From contig NZ_JACHEQ010000017.1 of NCBI RefSeq assembly GCF_014201515.1, positions 1-49,928 on the forward strand: a stretch of DNA of 49,928 nt. Reading direction: 5' to 3'. Made by a program: the position numbers and the translations under genes. Source of the stretch: Anoxybacillus mongoliensis (lineage in GTDB: Bacteria; Bacillota; Bacilli; Bacillales; Anoxybacillaceae). Below are positions 8,115 through 16,581 of the stretch, one piece after another. The notes beneath the pieces were generated by a model, which made no database searches, was not told the DNA's origin, and saw only the letters and a list, made by a program, of their open reading frames with translations. Every line of letters begins with the position of its first letter. Position 1 is the first letter of the stretch.

Positions 8115-9224
8115 CTATCGAATGACGTCGGAAAAAGCGGTTAGTTCATGAAGTGTTTGTTCGTTTACATCGATGCCTAAGCCAGGCTTGTTCGTTAATC
8201 GAATGTACGGAAGGTCGTAATGCAAATTGCCAACATCTTTTGTGAACTTTAACGGTCCTGTTAATTCCACGCTCGTAACGATTTTTTTCGCAAAGGCGAC
8301 GTGAAAACCAGCTGCAGAACCGATCGATGATTCAACCATTGAACCAATTTGACATTCGATTCCGGCTAATTCCGCTTGATGAGCGAGCTTCATCGCAGGA
8401 TAAATGCCTCCGCATTTCATTAGCTTGATATTTACTTTATCTGCTGCTCGCTTTTGAATAATTTCACGCATATCGCGCATGTTTCTTAATCCTTCATCTA
8501 TCATTATCGGAATGGTTGTTTTTGTGCGAATGTATGCCATCGCATCAATGTCATCTGCGACGACTGGTTGTTCAAGCCAATCGATGTTGAGGGACTCAAG
8601 AGCACGCAAAGCTTTTATTGTAGTCGTACTATTTTTCCAACCTTGGTTTACATCGACGCGAATCGCAATATCATCTCTTATTCGTTTTCGAATCGCTTGA
8701 ATGCGTGCAATGTCTTCTTCTACATGTGTTCCAACTTTAATTTTCAATGAACGATAACCTTGTTTAACGACCGATAGCGCTTCTTCAGCCATTTCGCTTG
8801 GACTGCCGATGCTTAACACGTGCGTAATAGGAAAGGCATCATGAAATCGCCCGCCAAGCAGTTGATATACAGGTTGCTTGAGCTTTTTTCCAATTAAATC
8901 AAAACAAGCGATATCAATCGCAGCTTTCGCGGTCGGGGCACCATATATCATTTCATTCATTCGTTCGTGTAAAGCTTCTATATGTAATGGGTTTACTCCG
9001 ATCAAACGAGGAGCTAGCGTATGTTTTAATATGGCGAATGTGCTTTCCCACGTTTCACCTGTAACATGTTCATCTGCGACGCCTTCCCCGTAGCCAACGA
9101 GCCCTTCATCTGTTTCGATTTTTACAATAATAGACGGCATATCCTTATATGAATGATAACTGACAACAAATGGAGCGTGCAAAGGTAAGCGAATGGCATG
9201 TATATGGACTGCGGTAATATGCAT
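8115..9224 (-). CDS. dipeptide epimerase-like enolase-superfamily enzyme
   Basis: Member of the muconate lactonizing/mandelate racemase group, most like L-Ala-D/L-Glu epimerases (YkfB type). It has an N-terminal capping domain (about 1-120) and a barrel with the catalytic Lys motif SLKIKVG (about 160-166), metal ligands in RVDVNQGW, WLEQPV and MIDEG, and the opposite Lys in KVNIKLMKCGG. The length of 369 residues is normal. ATG 9224 follows GGGAGAA. The GNAT gene follows, NhaC precedes, and an M20 aminoacylase-like gene is divergent, which together suggest use of N-acyl amino acids or dipeptides. Related enzymes include N-acylamino-acid racemase and o-succinylbenzoate synthase, so the exact substrate is uncertain. 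Confidence 0.85.
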   Translation of the reverse strand: MHITAVHIHAIRLPLHAPFVVSYHSYKDMPSIIVKIETDEGLVGYGEGVADEHVTGETWESTFAILKHTLAPRLIGVNPLHIEALHERMNEMIYGAPTAKAAIDIACFDLIGKKLKQPVYQLLGGRFHDAFPITHVLSIGSPSEMAEEALSVVKQGYRSLKIKVGTHVEEDIARIQAIRKRIRDDIAIRVDVNQGWKNSTTTIKALRALESLNIDWLEQPVVADDIDAMAYIRTKTTIPIMIDEGLRNMRDMREIIQKRAADKVNIKLMKCGGIYPAMKLAHQAELAGIECQIGSMVESSIGSAAGFHVAFAKKIVTSVELTGPLKFTKDVGNLHYDLPYIRLTNKPGLGIDVNEQTLHELTAFSDVIR

Positions 9225-9243
9225 ATGTTTTTCTCCCTTCTTG

Positions 9244-9273
9244 AAAAAGGCTGCCTGATGAATAGACAGCCTT
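9244..9273 (-). terminator. terminator after nhaC
   Basis: AAGGCTG (9247-9253) and CAGCCTT (9267-9273) form a stem with a T-rich run on the minus strand. It overlaps the nhaC stop and precedes the epimerase-like gene. Confidence 0.6.
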
Positions 9274-10684
9274 ATGCGTGAATATGAGCATTTTTTTGTG
9301 CTGATACTTCAGAAGGTGGCAATTTTTCAATTGAAAAGCCCGTTAGTGCGTACAAAATTGAGATGATCGGAACGATAAAATTTAATACAGCATATGGTGC
9401 ATAATCAAACGCATGCACGCCGAGCGTACCAAGGATAAATACGCCACACGTATTCCATGGGAAGAAGACAGACGTTAATGTGCCACCATCTTCAAGCGCA
9501 CGCGATAAATTTTTTGAATGTAGCCCTTGTTCTTTATAAGCGTTTGCGTACATGCGTGATGGGATGACGATCGAAATGTATTGTTCCGAACAAGTCGCGT
9601 TCGTTGCGATACATGAGAAAATCGTTGAAGTAACGACGCCTTTTGCTGTTTTTGCTAGTTTTAAAATTTGTTTTACAATCGCTTCTAACATTCCGGTATG
9701 TTCGAGTACGCCACCAAACGTCATTGCGACAATCGTCATCGAAACCGTATACATCATCGATTCTAAACCACCGCGATTAAACAAGTCGTCGACCACCTTG
9801 TTTCCTGTTTCGATGCTAAAGCCACTTTGCAATGCTTGTACAGCACTGGCCACAGATCCGCCTTGAATAAAGATTTGTGATAAAAAACCGAGAATAATCC
9901 CAACGACTAGTGCTGGAATAGCTGGGACTTTTTTAGCGACAAGTACGATGACAAGAAGCGGAATAAGTAATAAGAACGGTGAAACAACGAAATGTTCTTG
10001 TAATACAGCTAATGTTTGTTCAATTTCTTCTACTTTCATTTGTTTGTTTCCGAAGTTTCTCCCTAAAAATGCGTATACGCCTAGTGCAATAAATAAGCCA
10101 GGAATGGTTGTATAAAGCATATGACGAATATGTACGAATAAATCCGTATTTGTTAATCCAGAAGCTAAGTTTGTTGTATCAGAAAGCGGTGACATTTTAT
10201 CTCCAAAATAAGAACCTGAAATAATTGCGCCAGCAACCATCGGTGCAGGAATGCCCATGCTCATACCAATTCCCATGCCAGCTACACCGATTGTTCCCAT
10301 CGTCGACCATGAGCTTCCAATTGCTAGCGAAACGACGGCGCAAATTATTGTGATAGATACTAAAAATAAAGACGGCGTTAACAGCTTTAAACCGTAGTAA
10401 ATCATCGTTGCAACAATGCCGCCGCCAATCCATGCCCCGATTGTTAAGCCGACAAGCATAATGATCACAACGGCTGGTAACGCCAAGCGGATGCCTTTGT
10501 ACATGGCTTCTTCGATTTCACGCCATGTAAAGCCTAGTCGCCAAGCGATCAGTGCAGCCACAGTTGTTCCAATGATGAGTGGAATGTGTGGACTTTGTTC
10601 AAGGACAACGATGGTTAGTGCCATGACAGTAATCGTGACGAGAACAGGAATCATTGCGATAGAAAACGATATTTGTTTTTTCAT
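9272..10684 (-). CDS. NhaC-family Na+/H+ antiporter
   Basis: Polytopic membrane transporter of 470 residues with about eleven hydrophobic segments. NhaC-family signatures are IGSSWSTMGTIGVAGMGIG, SGSYFGDKMSPLSDTTNLA in the core, and NATCSEQYISIVIPSRMY. It should exchange Na+ for protons; related MleN-type members exchange malate and lactate coupled to the same ions, so an organic-acid substrate is possible. ATG 10684 follows GGGAGG. It lies at the head of a minus-strand block with the epimerase-like and GNAT genes, although a hairpin intervenes, and is divergent from the M20 peptidase. Confidence 0.88.
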   Translation of the reverse strand: MKKQISFSIAMIPVLVTITVMALTIVVLEQSPHIPLIIGTTVAALIAWRLGFTWREIEEAMYKGIRLALPAVVIIMLVGLTIGAWIGGGIVATMIYYGLKLLTPSLFLVSITIICAVVSLAIGSSWSTMGTIGVAGMGIGMSMGIPAPMVAGAIISGSYFGDKMSPLSDTTNLASGLTNTDLFVHIRHMLYTTIPGLFIALGVYAFLGRNFGNKQMKVEEIEQTLAVLQEHFVVSPFLLLIPLLVIVLVAKKVPAIPALVVGIILGFLSQIFIQGGSVASAVQALQSGFSIETGNKVVDDLFNRGGLESMMYTVSMTIVAMTFGGVLEHTGMLEAIVKQILKLAKTAKGVVTSTIFSCIATNATCSEQYISIVIPSRMYANAYKEQGLHSKNLSRALEDGGTLTSVFFPWNTCGVFILGTLGVHAFDYAPYAVLNFIVPIISILYALTGFSIEKLPPSEVSAQKNAHIHA

Positions 10685-10751
10685 CCTCCCAAACCCCTTT
10701 TCTGTATCTCTGAATTATCTTAAAATATAAGCTATTATGAATAATAAAGAT

Positions 10752-10769
10752 TTGACGGACGGACGTCAA
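10752..10769. promoter_or_regulatory. palindrome between divergent nhaC and M20 peptidase genes
   Basis: TTGACG and CGTCAA are perfect inverted repeats separated by six bases. The site is central in the short divergent intergenic region, where one regulator could act on both genes. TTGACG could also serve as a -35 hexamer. The regulator is unknown. Confidence 0.4.
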
Positions 10770-10812
10770 TGCATTTTTTTAGAAAAATATTATGAAGGAC
10801 GGGGGGAACAAG

Positions 10813-11928
10813 ATGGATAATATTGAGTTAGAACAGCGTCTATTTGAGTTTTTTCATCATTTACATACACATCCTGAAACGAGTTGGAATGAGTTCAAAA
10901 CGACACAGTATATTAAACAATTTTTAGAAAATGAAGGTGTTCGCTATCGCTTATTTGATGACTGTCCAGGCATTGTTGCGGAAATGGGTAATGGAAAACC
11001 TGTTGTAATGGTGCGAGCCGATATGGATGCTTTATGGCAAGAAGTAGATGGGGAATTTCGCGCGAATCACTCGTGCGGGCACGATGCACATATGACGATT
11101 GTGATGGGGTTAATTTTACGGTTCAGAACGTTAACGTGGAAACAAGGGACGATTCGCTTTCTTTTTCAGCCAGCGGAAGAAAAAGGAAATGGAGCATTAA
11201 AAATGATTGAGAAAGGTGTACTTGACGATGTCGATTATTTATTTGGCGTTCATCTCCGTCCAAATGAAGAATTGTCGTTAAAACAAGCTTCTCCATCGAT
11301 TCGGCACGGTGCAGCTCAGTTTTTTGTTGGACACATTCATGGAGATGATTGTCATGGGGCACGTCCGCATCAAGGAGTAAATGCGATTGATGTCATTTCG
11401 CTTATTAATTTTCAATTGAAAAACATTTATTTTTCTCCACAACAATCGTATTCTGTAAAAATGACGAAGTGTGTAGCAGGGGGAGAAAATTTAAATATTA
11501 TTCCAGGTAGCGCCCATTTCGCTCTAGACATACGAGCAGAAACAAACGTGTTATTGCAACAAATTAAACAAAAAGTGGAACAAATTATTCAACATGCTGA
11601 AACGATGGGAGTACGTATTTCGTATAAATGGGTAGATTTTGTTCCAGCGGCAGAAGTATCCGGTGAAGCAGAACAATGTATTCGAAAAGGAATTATTGCA
11701 GTTTTAGGTAAGGAGGGATGTATGCCACCTTTACAAACGTCAGGAAGTGAGGATTTCCATTTTTACACGATTCAACGACCGCACGTAAAAGCGGCGATGC
11801 TAGGACTTGGAGCGGACTTAAAACCTGGATTGCATCATCCACACATGACGTTTGACCGTTCATGCTTGCTTGATGGCGTTCGGATTTTGGAAGTGGCAGT
11901 CATGGAGGCGTTAAAAGAGAGGATGTGA
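10813..11928 (+). CDS. M20-family aminoacylase-like amidohydrolase (AmhX-like)
   Basis: Zinc amidohydrolase of 371 residues, likely cutting N-acyl amino acids or small peptides. Metal and catalytic motifs are RADMDALW, SCGHDAHM, FQPAEEKGNGA, the dimer-domain HGARPHQG and the C-terminal GSEDFHFY. Overall similarity is to Bacillus AmhX, called M20 aminoacylase family. ATG 10813 is chosen because GGGGGGAA lies just upstream; the frame is open to 10792 without a ribosome site. It has no signal peptide, so it is cytoplasmic. It is divergent from the nhaC/epimerase/GNAT block and lies 3 bases before ydbS. Note that HGARPH is preceded by the unusual Cys-containing stretch GDDCHGAR. Confidence 0.85.
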   Translation: MDNIELEQRLFEFFHHLHTHPETSWNEFKTTQYIKQFLENEGVRYRLFDDCPGIVAEMGNGKPVVMVRADMDALWQEVDGEFRANHSCGHDAHMTIVMGLILRFRTLTWKQGTIRFLFQPAEEKGNGALKMIEKGVLDDVDYLFGVHLRPNEELSLKQASPSIRHGAAQFFVGHIHGDDCHGARPHQGVNAIDVISLINFQLKNIYFSPQQSYSVKMTKCVAGGENLNIIPGSAHFALDIRAETNVLLQQIKQKVEQIIQHAETMGVRISYKWVDFVPAAEVSGEAEQCIRKGIIAVLGKEGCMPPLQTSGSEDFHFYTIQRPHVKAAMLGLGADLKPGLHHPHMTFDRSCLLDGVRILEVAVMEALKERM

Positions 11929-11931
11929 AAG

Positions 11932-12384
11932 ATGAAAAACAAACTTTCTGAACGGGCTGTGTCTGTATGGCGGATATATGAAGCCATTCGTTTAATTATT
12001 TTTTTATTTTTGTACGTGGTTATTCATTTTTTTGTTCCAACATGGGTTGTTTGGTTGTTAGTTTTTTTATGGATTGTAGACGTTGTTTTATTTGTTTTTT
12101 TCGTTCCGCTCTGGAAATGGGAGCGGTGGCGATATATGATTCGCGATCGAGAAATTGAACTTGAACACGGGATATGGATTCGAAAGCGTACGCTTATTCC
12201 GCTTCGTCGCGTTCAACATGTTGATGTAAAGCAAGGTCCGTTAGCACGAAGGCAAAAACTTGCTTCACTTTATATTTATACAGCAGCAACTGCGCACGAA
12301 ATTCCATTTCTTGATGAGCAAGAAGCAGAGAAGTTGCGCTACTACATTTCCTCTTTAGTGAAGGAAGATGAAAATGATGCATGA
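11932..12384 (+). CDS. ydbS: bacterial PH-domain membrane protein YdbS
   Basis: Small membrane protein of 150 residues: two close hydrophobic segments (about 20-55) and a bacterial PH-like (bPH2) domain with the signature YMIRDREIELEHGIWIRKRT and LIPLRRVQHVDVKQGPLARR. It belongs with the larger YdbT in the same operon, where the two frames overlap by about 10 bases. Both are conserved together in Bacilli. The biochemical role is not well established; pairs like this have been linked to envelope stress and resistance to membrane-active compounds. It begins 3 bases after the amidohydrolase stop, but the link may be only positional. Confidence 0.88.
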   Translation: MKNKLSERAVSVWRIYEAIRLIIFLFLYVVIHFFVPTWVVWLLVFLWIVDVVLFVFFVPLWKWERWRYMIRDREIELEHGIWIRKRTLIPLRRVQHVDVKQGPLARRQKLASLYIYTAATAHEIPFLDEQEAEKLRYYISSLVKEDENDA

Positions 12385-13771
12385 AAAGAAACGGTTGCAT
12401 CCGATTGCGATTGTCATTTACACGATGAAGCGGTTGAAACAAGGACCTTTTCTTGCCCTTGCCTTACTTATTGCGATAAAAGAGAAAACAGGTGATCCTT
12501 TCGTTGATTGGCTGCCTTTGTTTTTATTTCTTTTTTATGCTATGTTCGCTGGGTATATGTCGTGGCGGCGATTTACATATCGTTTAGAAGAGCACAACAT
12601 GTATATTGAACAAGGGATATTTGTAAAAAAGAAACGGTATATTCCATTTGATCGTATTCAAGGTATCTCACATTCGTCAGGGTTGTTGCAGCGGCTTGTA
12701 GGTGTTGTACAAGTACATATTGAAACAGCTGGCAGGCAAATTGATGATCCGGAAGTCGTGTTGCCAGCCGTTTCTATGGAAGAAGCCGATCAAATTGAAC
12801 GTGCGATACGCAATCAAAACGAAGGAAACATGCTTATAAAAAATGAGATGGATGTTGTATTTACGCTCCGTTTTAGAGATGTGCTCTTTTTAGCCGTAAC
12901 AAGTGGCGGCGCTTTCAGTGTCATTGCAGCGATTGGTGCACTTCTTTCTGATTTTGATAATTTCATTCCGTTTGAACGGCTAAACATATTTTTTCGCGTT
13001 GACGATACAGCTTCTACACTTGTCTTTTTACTTGTCGTTCTTATGATCGCTTATGTGTTGTCTGTGATCGGTCATCTTTTTCGCTATATGAACTTTACGG
13101 TTGTCAAACAAAACAAAACGATAACGATAACAACAGGATTGCTGCAAAAAAAGAGCATTTCTACATCGATTGAGCGCGTTCAAGCCATTGCAGTGAAGGA
13201 AAGTCCGATTCGTTACTTGTTCGGTTATGTTTCTGTGCACCTTATTCATGCCGGAGGAGCACTTGATGATGGAAAACATGGCAGTCTCGTGCTGTTTCCG
13301 CTTGTTCGTAAAAACGAAGTCACTTCTCTTGTTGCGACATGTTTTCCTGAATATCGTTTGCACAATTCGTTTCGATCGCTATGTACACGTGCCCGTTGGC
13401 GCTATATGTTGAGATCGCTCTATACGGTTATGCTAATCCCGGTCATCACAATCGTATTTTTTCAGCGATTTGAAACGCTCCTTCTCCTTTTGCCCGCAGT
13501 ACATGTCGGCTATCGAAGTTATAGACGAGCGGGAGTAACGATTAAGAGTGAGCAGCTAGCATTGAGAAGTGGATGGCTGACGATAAAAACAGTATATATG
13601 TTAAAACATTGTATTCAGTCGTTAACGATCTCACAAACTCGTATGCAACAACGGCTCGGATTATGTACCGTACGTGCGACAGTCATGCCGGGTATACGCG
13701 GAAAGGTCGTTGATGTTGACGAACGTGAAGCAAAAGTAATATACGAATGGTTTTTGGAAAATAAAGAATAG
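12374..13771 (+). CDS. ydbT: bacterial PH-domain membrane protein YdbT
   Basis: Partner of YdbS with repeated bPH2 domains, each preceded by paired membrane helices. The repeats are visible as YRLEEHNMYIEQGIFVKKKR with PFDRIQGISHS, then ITITTGLLQKKSISTSIERV, then LRSGWLTIKTVYMLKHCIQS. About 465 residues, close to the B. subtilis length. The ATG at 12368 abuts AAGGAAG and is too near for initiation, so ATG 12374 (or 12377) is preferred. Overlap with ydbS implies coupled translation. A 15-base-pair inverted repeat ends the operon. Its function is unknown beyond an envelope location. Confidence 0.88.
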   Translation: MMHEKKRLHPIAIVIYTMKRLKQGPFLALALLIAIKEKTGDPFVDWLPLFLFLFYAMFAGYMSWRRFTYRLEEHNMYIEQGIFVKKKRYIPFDRIQGISHSSGLLQRLVGVVQVHIETAGRQIDDPEVVLPAVSMEEADQIERAIRNQNEGNMLIKNEMDVVFTLRFRDVLFLAVTSGGAFSVIAAIGALLSDFDNFIPFERLNIFFRVDDTASTLVFLLVVLMIAYVLSVIGHLFRYMNFTVVKQNKTITITTGLLQKKSISTSIERVQAIAVKESPIRYLFGYVSVHLIHAGGALDDGKHGSLVLFPLVRKNEVTSLVATCFPEYRLHNSFRSLCTRARWRYMLRSLYTVMLIPVITIVFFQRFETLLLLLPAVHVGYRSYRRAGVTIKSEQLALRSGWLTIKTVYMLKHCIQSLTISQTRMQQRLGLCTVRATVMPGIRGKVVDVDEREAKVIYEWFLENKE

Positions 13772-13776
13772 GCAAT

Positions 13777-13813
13777 GATTGTGTCCCAAAAGAACATATT
13801 TTGGGACACAATC
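13777..13813. terminator. perfect 15-bp inverted repeat between convergent ydbT and sirtuin genes
   Basis: GATTGTGTCCCAAAA (13777-13791) pairs completely with TTTTGGGACACAATC (13799-13813) across a seven-base loop. It reaches the last bases of the sirtuin stop codon. The A/T ends on both sides fit a bidirectional terminator. Confidence 0.75.
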
Positions 13814-14522
13814 AAAGGAATTCGTCAATTTCCTGCAACACTTCTCCGATTTTACGGCCATGTACAATTAAATCTGCCCAATCATCGAATGGCGTCGGTT
13901 CCATGTTCACGATAACAAGTTTTGCTCCATTTCGTTTGGCGATGACGGGAAGTTCGTTCGCCGGCGATACTTGCAAAGAAGAGCCGAGCACAATCCATAA
14001 GTCCGCCCGTTCGGCTGCTTTCCATGCTTGTTCAATTGCATCATGCGGCAACGATTCGCCAAATAAGACAACGGAAGGGCGCAAAAATCCGCCGCATGTG
14101 CACTCAAACTGTTCTTCTACATATCGTTTCGCATCGTACGTTTGCTTACAGCGTAAGCAACGAACTGTTCGCAACGTTCCATGTAATTCAATGACATTTG
14201 TACTGCCTGCTTGTTGGTGAAAGCCGTCAACATTTTGTGTGACGATTTGATGAATAATCCCTTGCTTTTGCCAGTTGGCCAAAATCATATGCCCGACATG
14301 CGGCCGGCATTCAAGCAACGTGCGAATACGATATTGATAAAATGCGATAAACTCTTGGCGGTTATGTGTTAGTGCATATGTACTCGCCAATTGCTGAGGA
14401 TTTTTCGTATGCCAAAGCCCTGTATTCGCCGAACGAAAGTCAGGAAGTCCGCTTTCTGTCGACATCCCTGCACCAGTAAAGACAACCGTATACGAAGATT
14501 CTTTCAACCACTTTTCTAGCAT
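13812..14522 (-). CDS. NAD-dependent protein deacylase, sirtuin family
   Basis: Removes acetyl or other acyl groups from protein lysines using NAD+. Diagnostic motifs are GAGMSTESGLPDFRS (17-31), TQNVDGFHQQAG, the catalytic His in ELHGTL, a four-Cys zinc site (RCLRCKQTYD and CTCGG) and GSSLQVSP. The 236-residue length fits the bacterial CobB/SrtN class. The start at 14522 is the only ATG with the full Rossmann strand. It is a single gene facing ydbT. It probably reverses acetylation of metabolic enzymes such as acetyl-CoA synthetase; that target is known for the family, not shown here. Confidence 0.92.
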   Translation of the reverse strand: MLEKWLKESSYTVVFTGAGMSTESGLPDFRSANTGLWHTKNPQQLASTYALTHNRQEFIAFYQYRIRTLLECRPHVGHMILANWQKQGIIHQIVTQNVDGFHQQAGSTNVIELHGTLRTVRCLRCKQTYDAKRYVEEQFECTCGGFLRPSVVLFGESLPHDAIEQAWKAAERADLWIVLGSSLQVSPANELPVIAKRNGAKLVIVNMEPTPFDDWADLIVHGRKIGEVLQEIDEFL

Positions 14523-14640
14523 AACTGCTGCTCCCCCTTTATCAATATAACTTCTATCTTCGATTTTTTATTCCTTTATTTTCTCATATATTACTAGAAA
14601 AATAAGGACTTTTGATTCATGTGCATGAAAATAAGCGAAG

Positions 14641-14646
14641 TATAAT
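14641..14646 (+). promoter_or_regulatory. probable -10 element of the riboswitch transcript
   Basis: A consensus TATAAT stands nine bases before the riboswitch stem. No good -35 hexamer is seen 16-18 bases upstream; TTGATT at 14612 is too far. The promoter may need an activator. Confidence 0.45.
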
Positions 14647-14655
14647 AAGAAGTAA

Positions 14656-14727
14656 GGGCACAGCTAAGGAAACTTAGCGTCGCAAAGCTATAGGGGCTAA
14701 GGGAAGAACCTATGCCAGCCAGCTGCC
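14656..14727 (+). ncRNA. cyclic-di-GMP-I (GEMM-I) riboswitch
   Basis: The layout fits the class-I cyclic-di-GMP aptamer. The outer ends pair (GGCA with TGCC). The first hairpin is CTAAG-GAAA-CTTAG, with the GNRA tetraloop typical of this class, followed by the conserved GTCGCAAAGC junction. A second hairpin pairs TATAGG with CCTAT, followed by GCCAGCCAGCTGCC. It sits 40 bases before the coding sequence of an exported coiled-coil protein. No clear terminator lies between the aptamer and the gene, so control may act at translation or by an alternative fold near GGAGGAG. Confidence 0.75.
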
Positions 14728-14767
14728 ATTACCAAAAAGAATACATATGAAATGGAGGAGAAAGGTA

Positions 14768-15406
14768 ATGTTGAAAAAAGGCTTACCGATTTTATTAGCA
14801 GGGATGCTTGTTGCTTCTCCTACTTTCGCAGCAAAGCATGACGGAAAACATGTAGAGAAGAGTCATGTTATTGTGAAAAAAGAAGAAGCGAATAAAAAAC
14901 AACTGTTAGCGCAAAAGAAAAAAGAAGAAAAGAAAAAACAAGAACTAGCCAAACAGAAGAAAGAACAACAAATGTTGAAAAACAAATTAGTAGAATTAAA
15001 TAAAAAACTCGGTAAGATCGAATTGCGTTTGGATGAGGTAACAGCGGCACTTGCAGCGCTTAGCATGCCAAACGAACAACTAATTCCAAATGAAAAAACA
15101 GACGAAAATGAACAAACAACAGAAGTAGTTAATGAGCAAAATAGCACTGCTGTGACGACAACTGAACAATCCACCGTTGTACAAGTGGATGAAGAAGATG
15201 AAGCGGAAAAGCAAGAAGAACTAGATAAATGGATTGGAAAACTTATTTCCACTTCTAACCAGTTAAAAGCAGTAAAAAATGAAATTCGTGCGTTAGAGAA
15301 GAAATTGTCTGCGGATGACGCCAACATACAAGCGTTAAAAGAAAAAGTGAAAACGTTAGAAGAAAAAGTACAACAAAATAAAAAGAAGTTGCTTGAATTA
15401 ATATAA
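14768..15406 (+). CDS. exported coiled-coil protein under a c-di-GMP riboswitch
   Basis: Unrecognised protein of 212 residues. The N-terminus is a signal peptide (MLKKGLPILLAGMLVASPTF, cut near AAKH). The mature part is almost all charged helix: a Lys/Glu/Gln-rich coil (about 25-95), an acidic Thr/Glu/Asn-rich linker (about 105-150) and a second coil (about 155-212). ATG 14768 is selected because GGAGG lies nine bases upstream; an earlier in-frame ATG at 14747 would place the ribosome site inside the gene. Architecture resembles the N-terminal coils of Bacillus cell-wall hydrolases but lacks a catalytic domain. Control by c-di-GMP suggests a surface, motility or biofilm role; this is inference. 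Confidence 0.75.
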   Translation: MLKKGLPILLAGMLVASPTFAAKHDGKHVEKSHVIVKKEEANKKQLLAQKKKEEKKKQELAKQKKEQQMLKNKLVELNKKLGKIELRLDEVTAALAALSMPNEQLIPNEKTDENEQTTEVVNEQNSTAVTTTEQSTVVQVDEEDEAEKQEELDKWIGKLISTSNQLKAVKNEIRALEKKLSADDANIQALKEKVKTLEEKVQQNKKKLLELI

Positions 15407-15407
15407 T

Positions 15408-15432
15408 GGGTGCCTTTTGGCGCTCTTTTTTT
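15408..15432 (+). terminator. terminator of the coiled-coil gene
   Basis: GGGTGCC and GGCGCTC pair with two wobble pairs around a TTTT loop and are followed by seven T, immediately after the stop codon. Confidence 0.65.
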
Positions 15433-15488
15433 GCATATTTTGATGCAAAACGTAGACGATAATCATTGTTTGAAAGGAGGAAAGCGAG

Positions 15489-15668
15489 ATGAACATCATA
15501 CGCGCACAACAAATTGCCGAGTCGCCGGATATGAAACATGTGACGTATCACGGAAAATCTGTCTATATCGAACATGTTGATACGAAAACAGAAATGGCGA
15601 CGATTCACTTTTTGGACACCCCCGAAAAACAACAGCGCGTTCCTGTTTCACAGTTAGAGGAACATTAA
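15489..15668 (+). CDS. sspH: small acid-soluble spore protein H family
   Basis: A 59-residue protein beginning MNIIRAQQIAESPDMKHVTY and ending VPVSQLEEH. This is recognised as the SspH type, a minor spore protein made in the forespore. ATG 15489 follows a strong GAAAGGAGG at a suitable distance, and a hairpin terminator follows the stop. It supports assignment to an endospore-forming Bacillaceae. It is monocistronic between the riboswitch gene and cysL. Family members depend on forespore sigma factors; no clear SigG promoter was identified by eye. Confidence 0.88.
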   Translation: MNIIRAQQIAESPDMKHVTYHGKSVYIEHVDTKTEMATIHFLDTPEKQQRVPVSQLEEH

Positions 15669-15678
15669 GTGGTGAGGA

Positions 15679-15714
15679 TGTGACAAAGCAACTTGTTTGT
15701 CACAGCCTTTTTTG
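15679..15714 (+). terminator. terminator after sspH
   Basis: TGTGACAAA (15679-15687) pairs with TTTGTCACA (15696-15704), followed by GCC and six T. It overlaps the 3' end of the convergent cysL gene. Confidence 0.7.
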
Positions 15715-16581
15715 TTCGAGTAAATCAATCAATAAATGTACGAGTTTGTTGTTTTTCATCGTTGGTGCATAAAGATAAGAAAACGTTCGGTAAAAAGGCG
15801 GATGATTTAAACAGACGATCGATAAATGACCTTGTTTTAATTCGCGCTCAATTACATGGCGTGAAAGAAAGGCTAATCCGTTTCCACGCATTAATGTTTC
15901 TTTAATTCCTTGATTACTGCTAATGATCATGAGCGATTTCACTTTTAGCCCATTTGAGCGAATGAAATGATGAAAATATTCACGTGTGCCTGATCCTAAT
16001 TCACGTGTAATCCATATTTGATTTTGTAGATCGTTTATCGATACGGCTTGTTGGTGAACGAGCGGATGGTCATTCGAAGCAACGATAACTAGCTCATCTT
16101 GCATGAACGGGTATACCGTAAGCTCTTTTTCATTCGTTTGTCCCTCAATTAAACCGATATCCGTTTGATACGTGCGGACGAGCTCTACAATTTCTTTCGT
16201 ATTGCCGATGATGACTTCGAGATGCAAGTCTGGGTAATCGTTTTGTAAGGCAAATAAAAAAGAAGGTAGCACGTATTCTCCAATTGTAAAACTAGCCCCA
16301 ATTTTTAATGTCCCTTTCACACAATCGTGATGTTGTAAAATGTCTTGTTTTGTTTGCTCGTACAAGGCAATCATCTTTTTCGCCCGATCGTAAAGCAATT
16401 CCCCCGTTGGCGTCATTTGTAATTTTTTCGGGGAACGAATAAATAGTTTCGTTTGGAATTCTTTTTCTAAGTTTTTAATGTGCAAGCTTACACTCGGTTG
16501 GGATAAATGAAGAATGTCTGCTGTTTTTGTGAAATTTTTCACCTCGACTAGAGTAATAAATGTTTTTAATTCTTCGTACAC
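15700..16581 (-). CDS. cysL: LysR-type regulator CysL, activator of sulfite reductase genes
   Basis: LysR-type regulator of 293 residues with an N-terminal winged helix-turn-helix (about 1-60, FTKTADILHLSQPSVSLHIK) and a substrate-binding domain (about 90-293, starting KIGASFTIGEYVLP). It is divergent from cysJI, as expected for the B. subtilis activator CysL (YwfK), which it resembles in its N-terminal half. A GTG start at 16581 follows AAGGAGCG. The shared 136-base intergenic region is very AT-rich and probably holds the binding site. The effector is unknown from sequence. Assignment rests mainly on gene context. Confidence 0.8.
   Translation of the reverse strand: MYEELKTFITLVEVKNFTKTADILHLSQPSVSLHIKNLEKEFQTKLFIRSPKKLQMTPTGELLYDRAKKMIALYEQTKQDILQHHDCVKGTLKIGASFTIGEYVLPSFLFALQNDYPDLHLEVIIGNTKEIVELVRTYQTDIGLIEGQTNEKELTVYPFMQDELVIVASNDHPLVHQQAVSINDLQNQIWITRELGSGTREYFHHFIRSNGLKVKSLMIISSNQGIKETLMRGNGLAFLSRHVIERELKQGHLSIVCLNHPPFYRTFSYLYAPTMKNNKLVHLLIDLLEQKRL

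Noticed and set aside
14863-15327. Long minus-strand frame opposite the coiled-coil gene
   Set aside because: It is an antisense shadow of Lys/Glu-rich codons, giving Ser/Phe/Cys-rich low-complexity protein.
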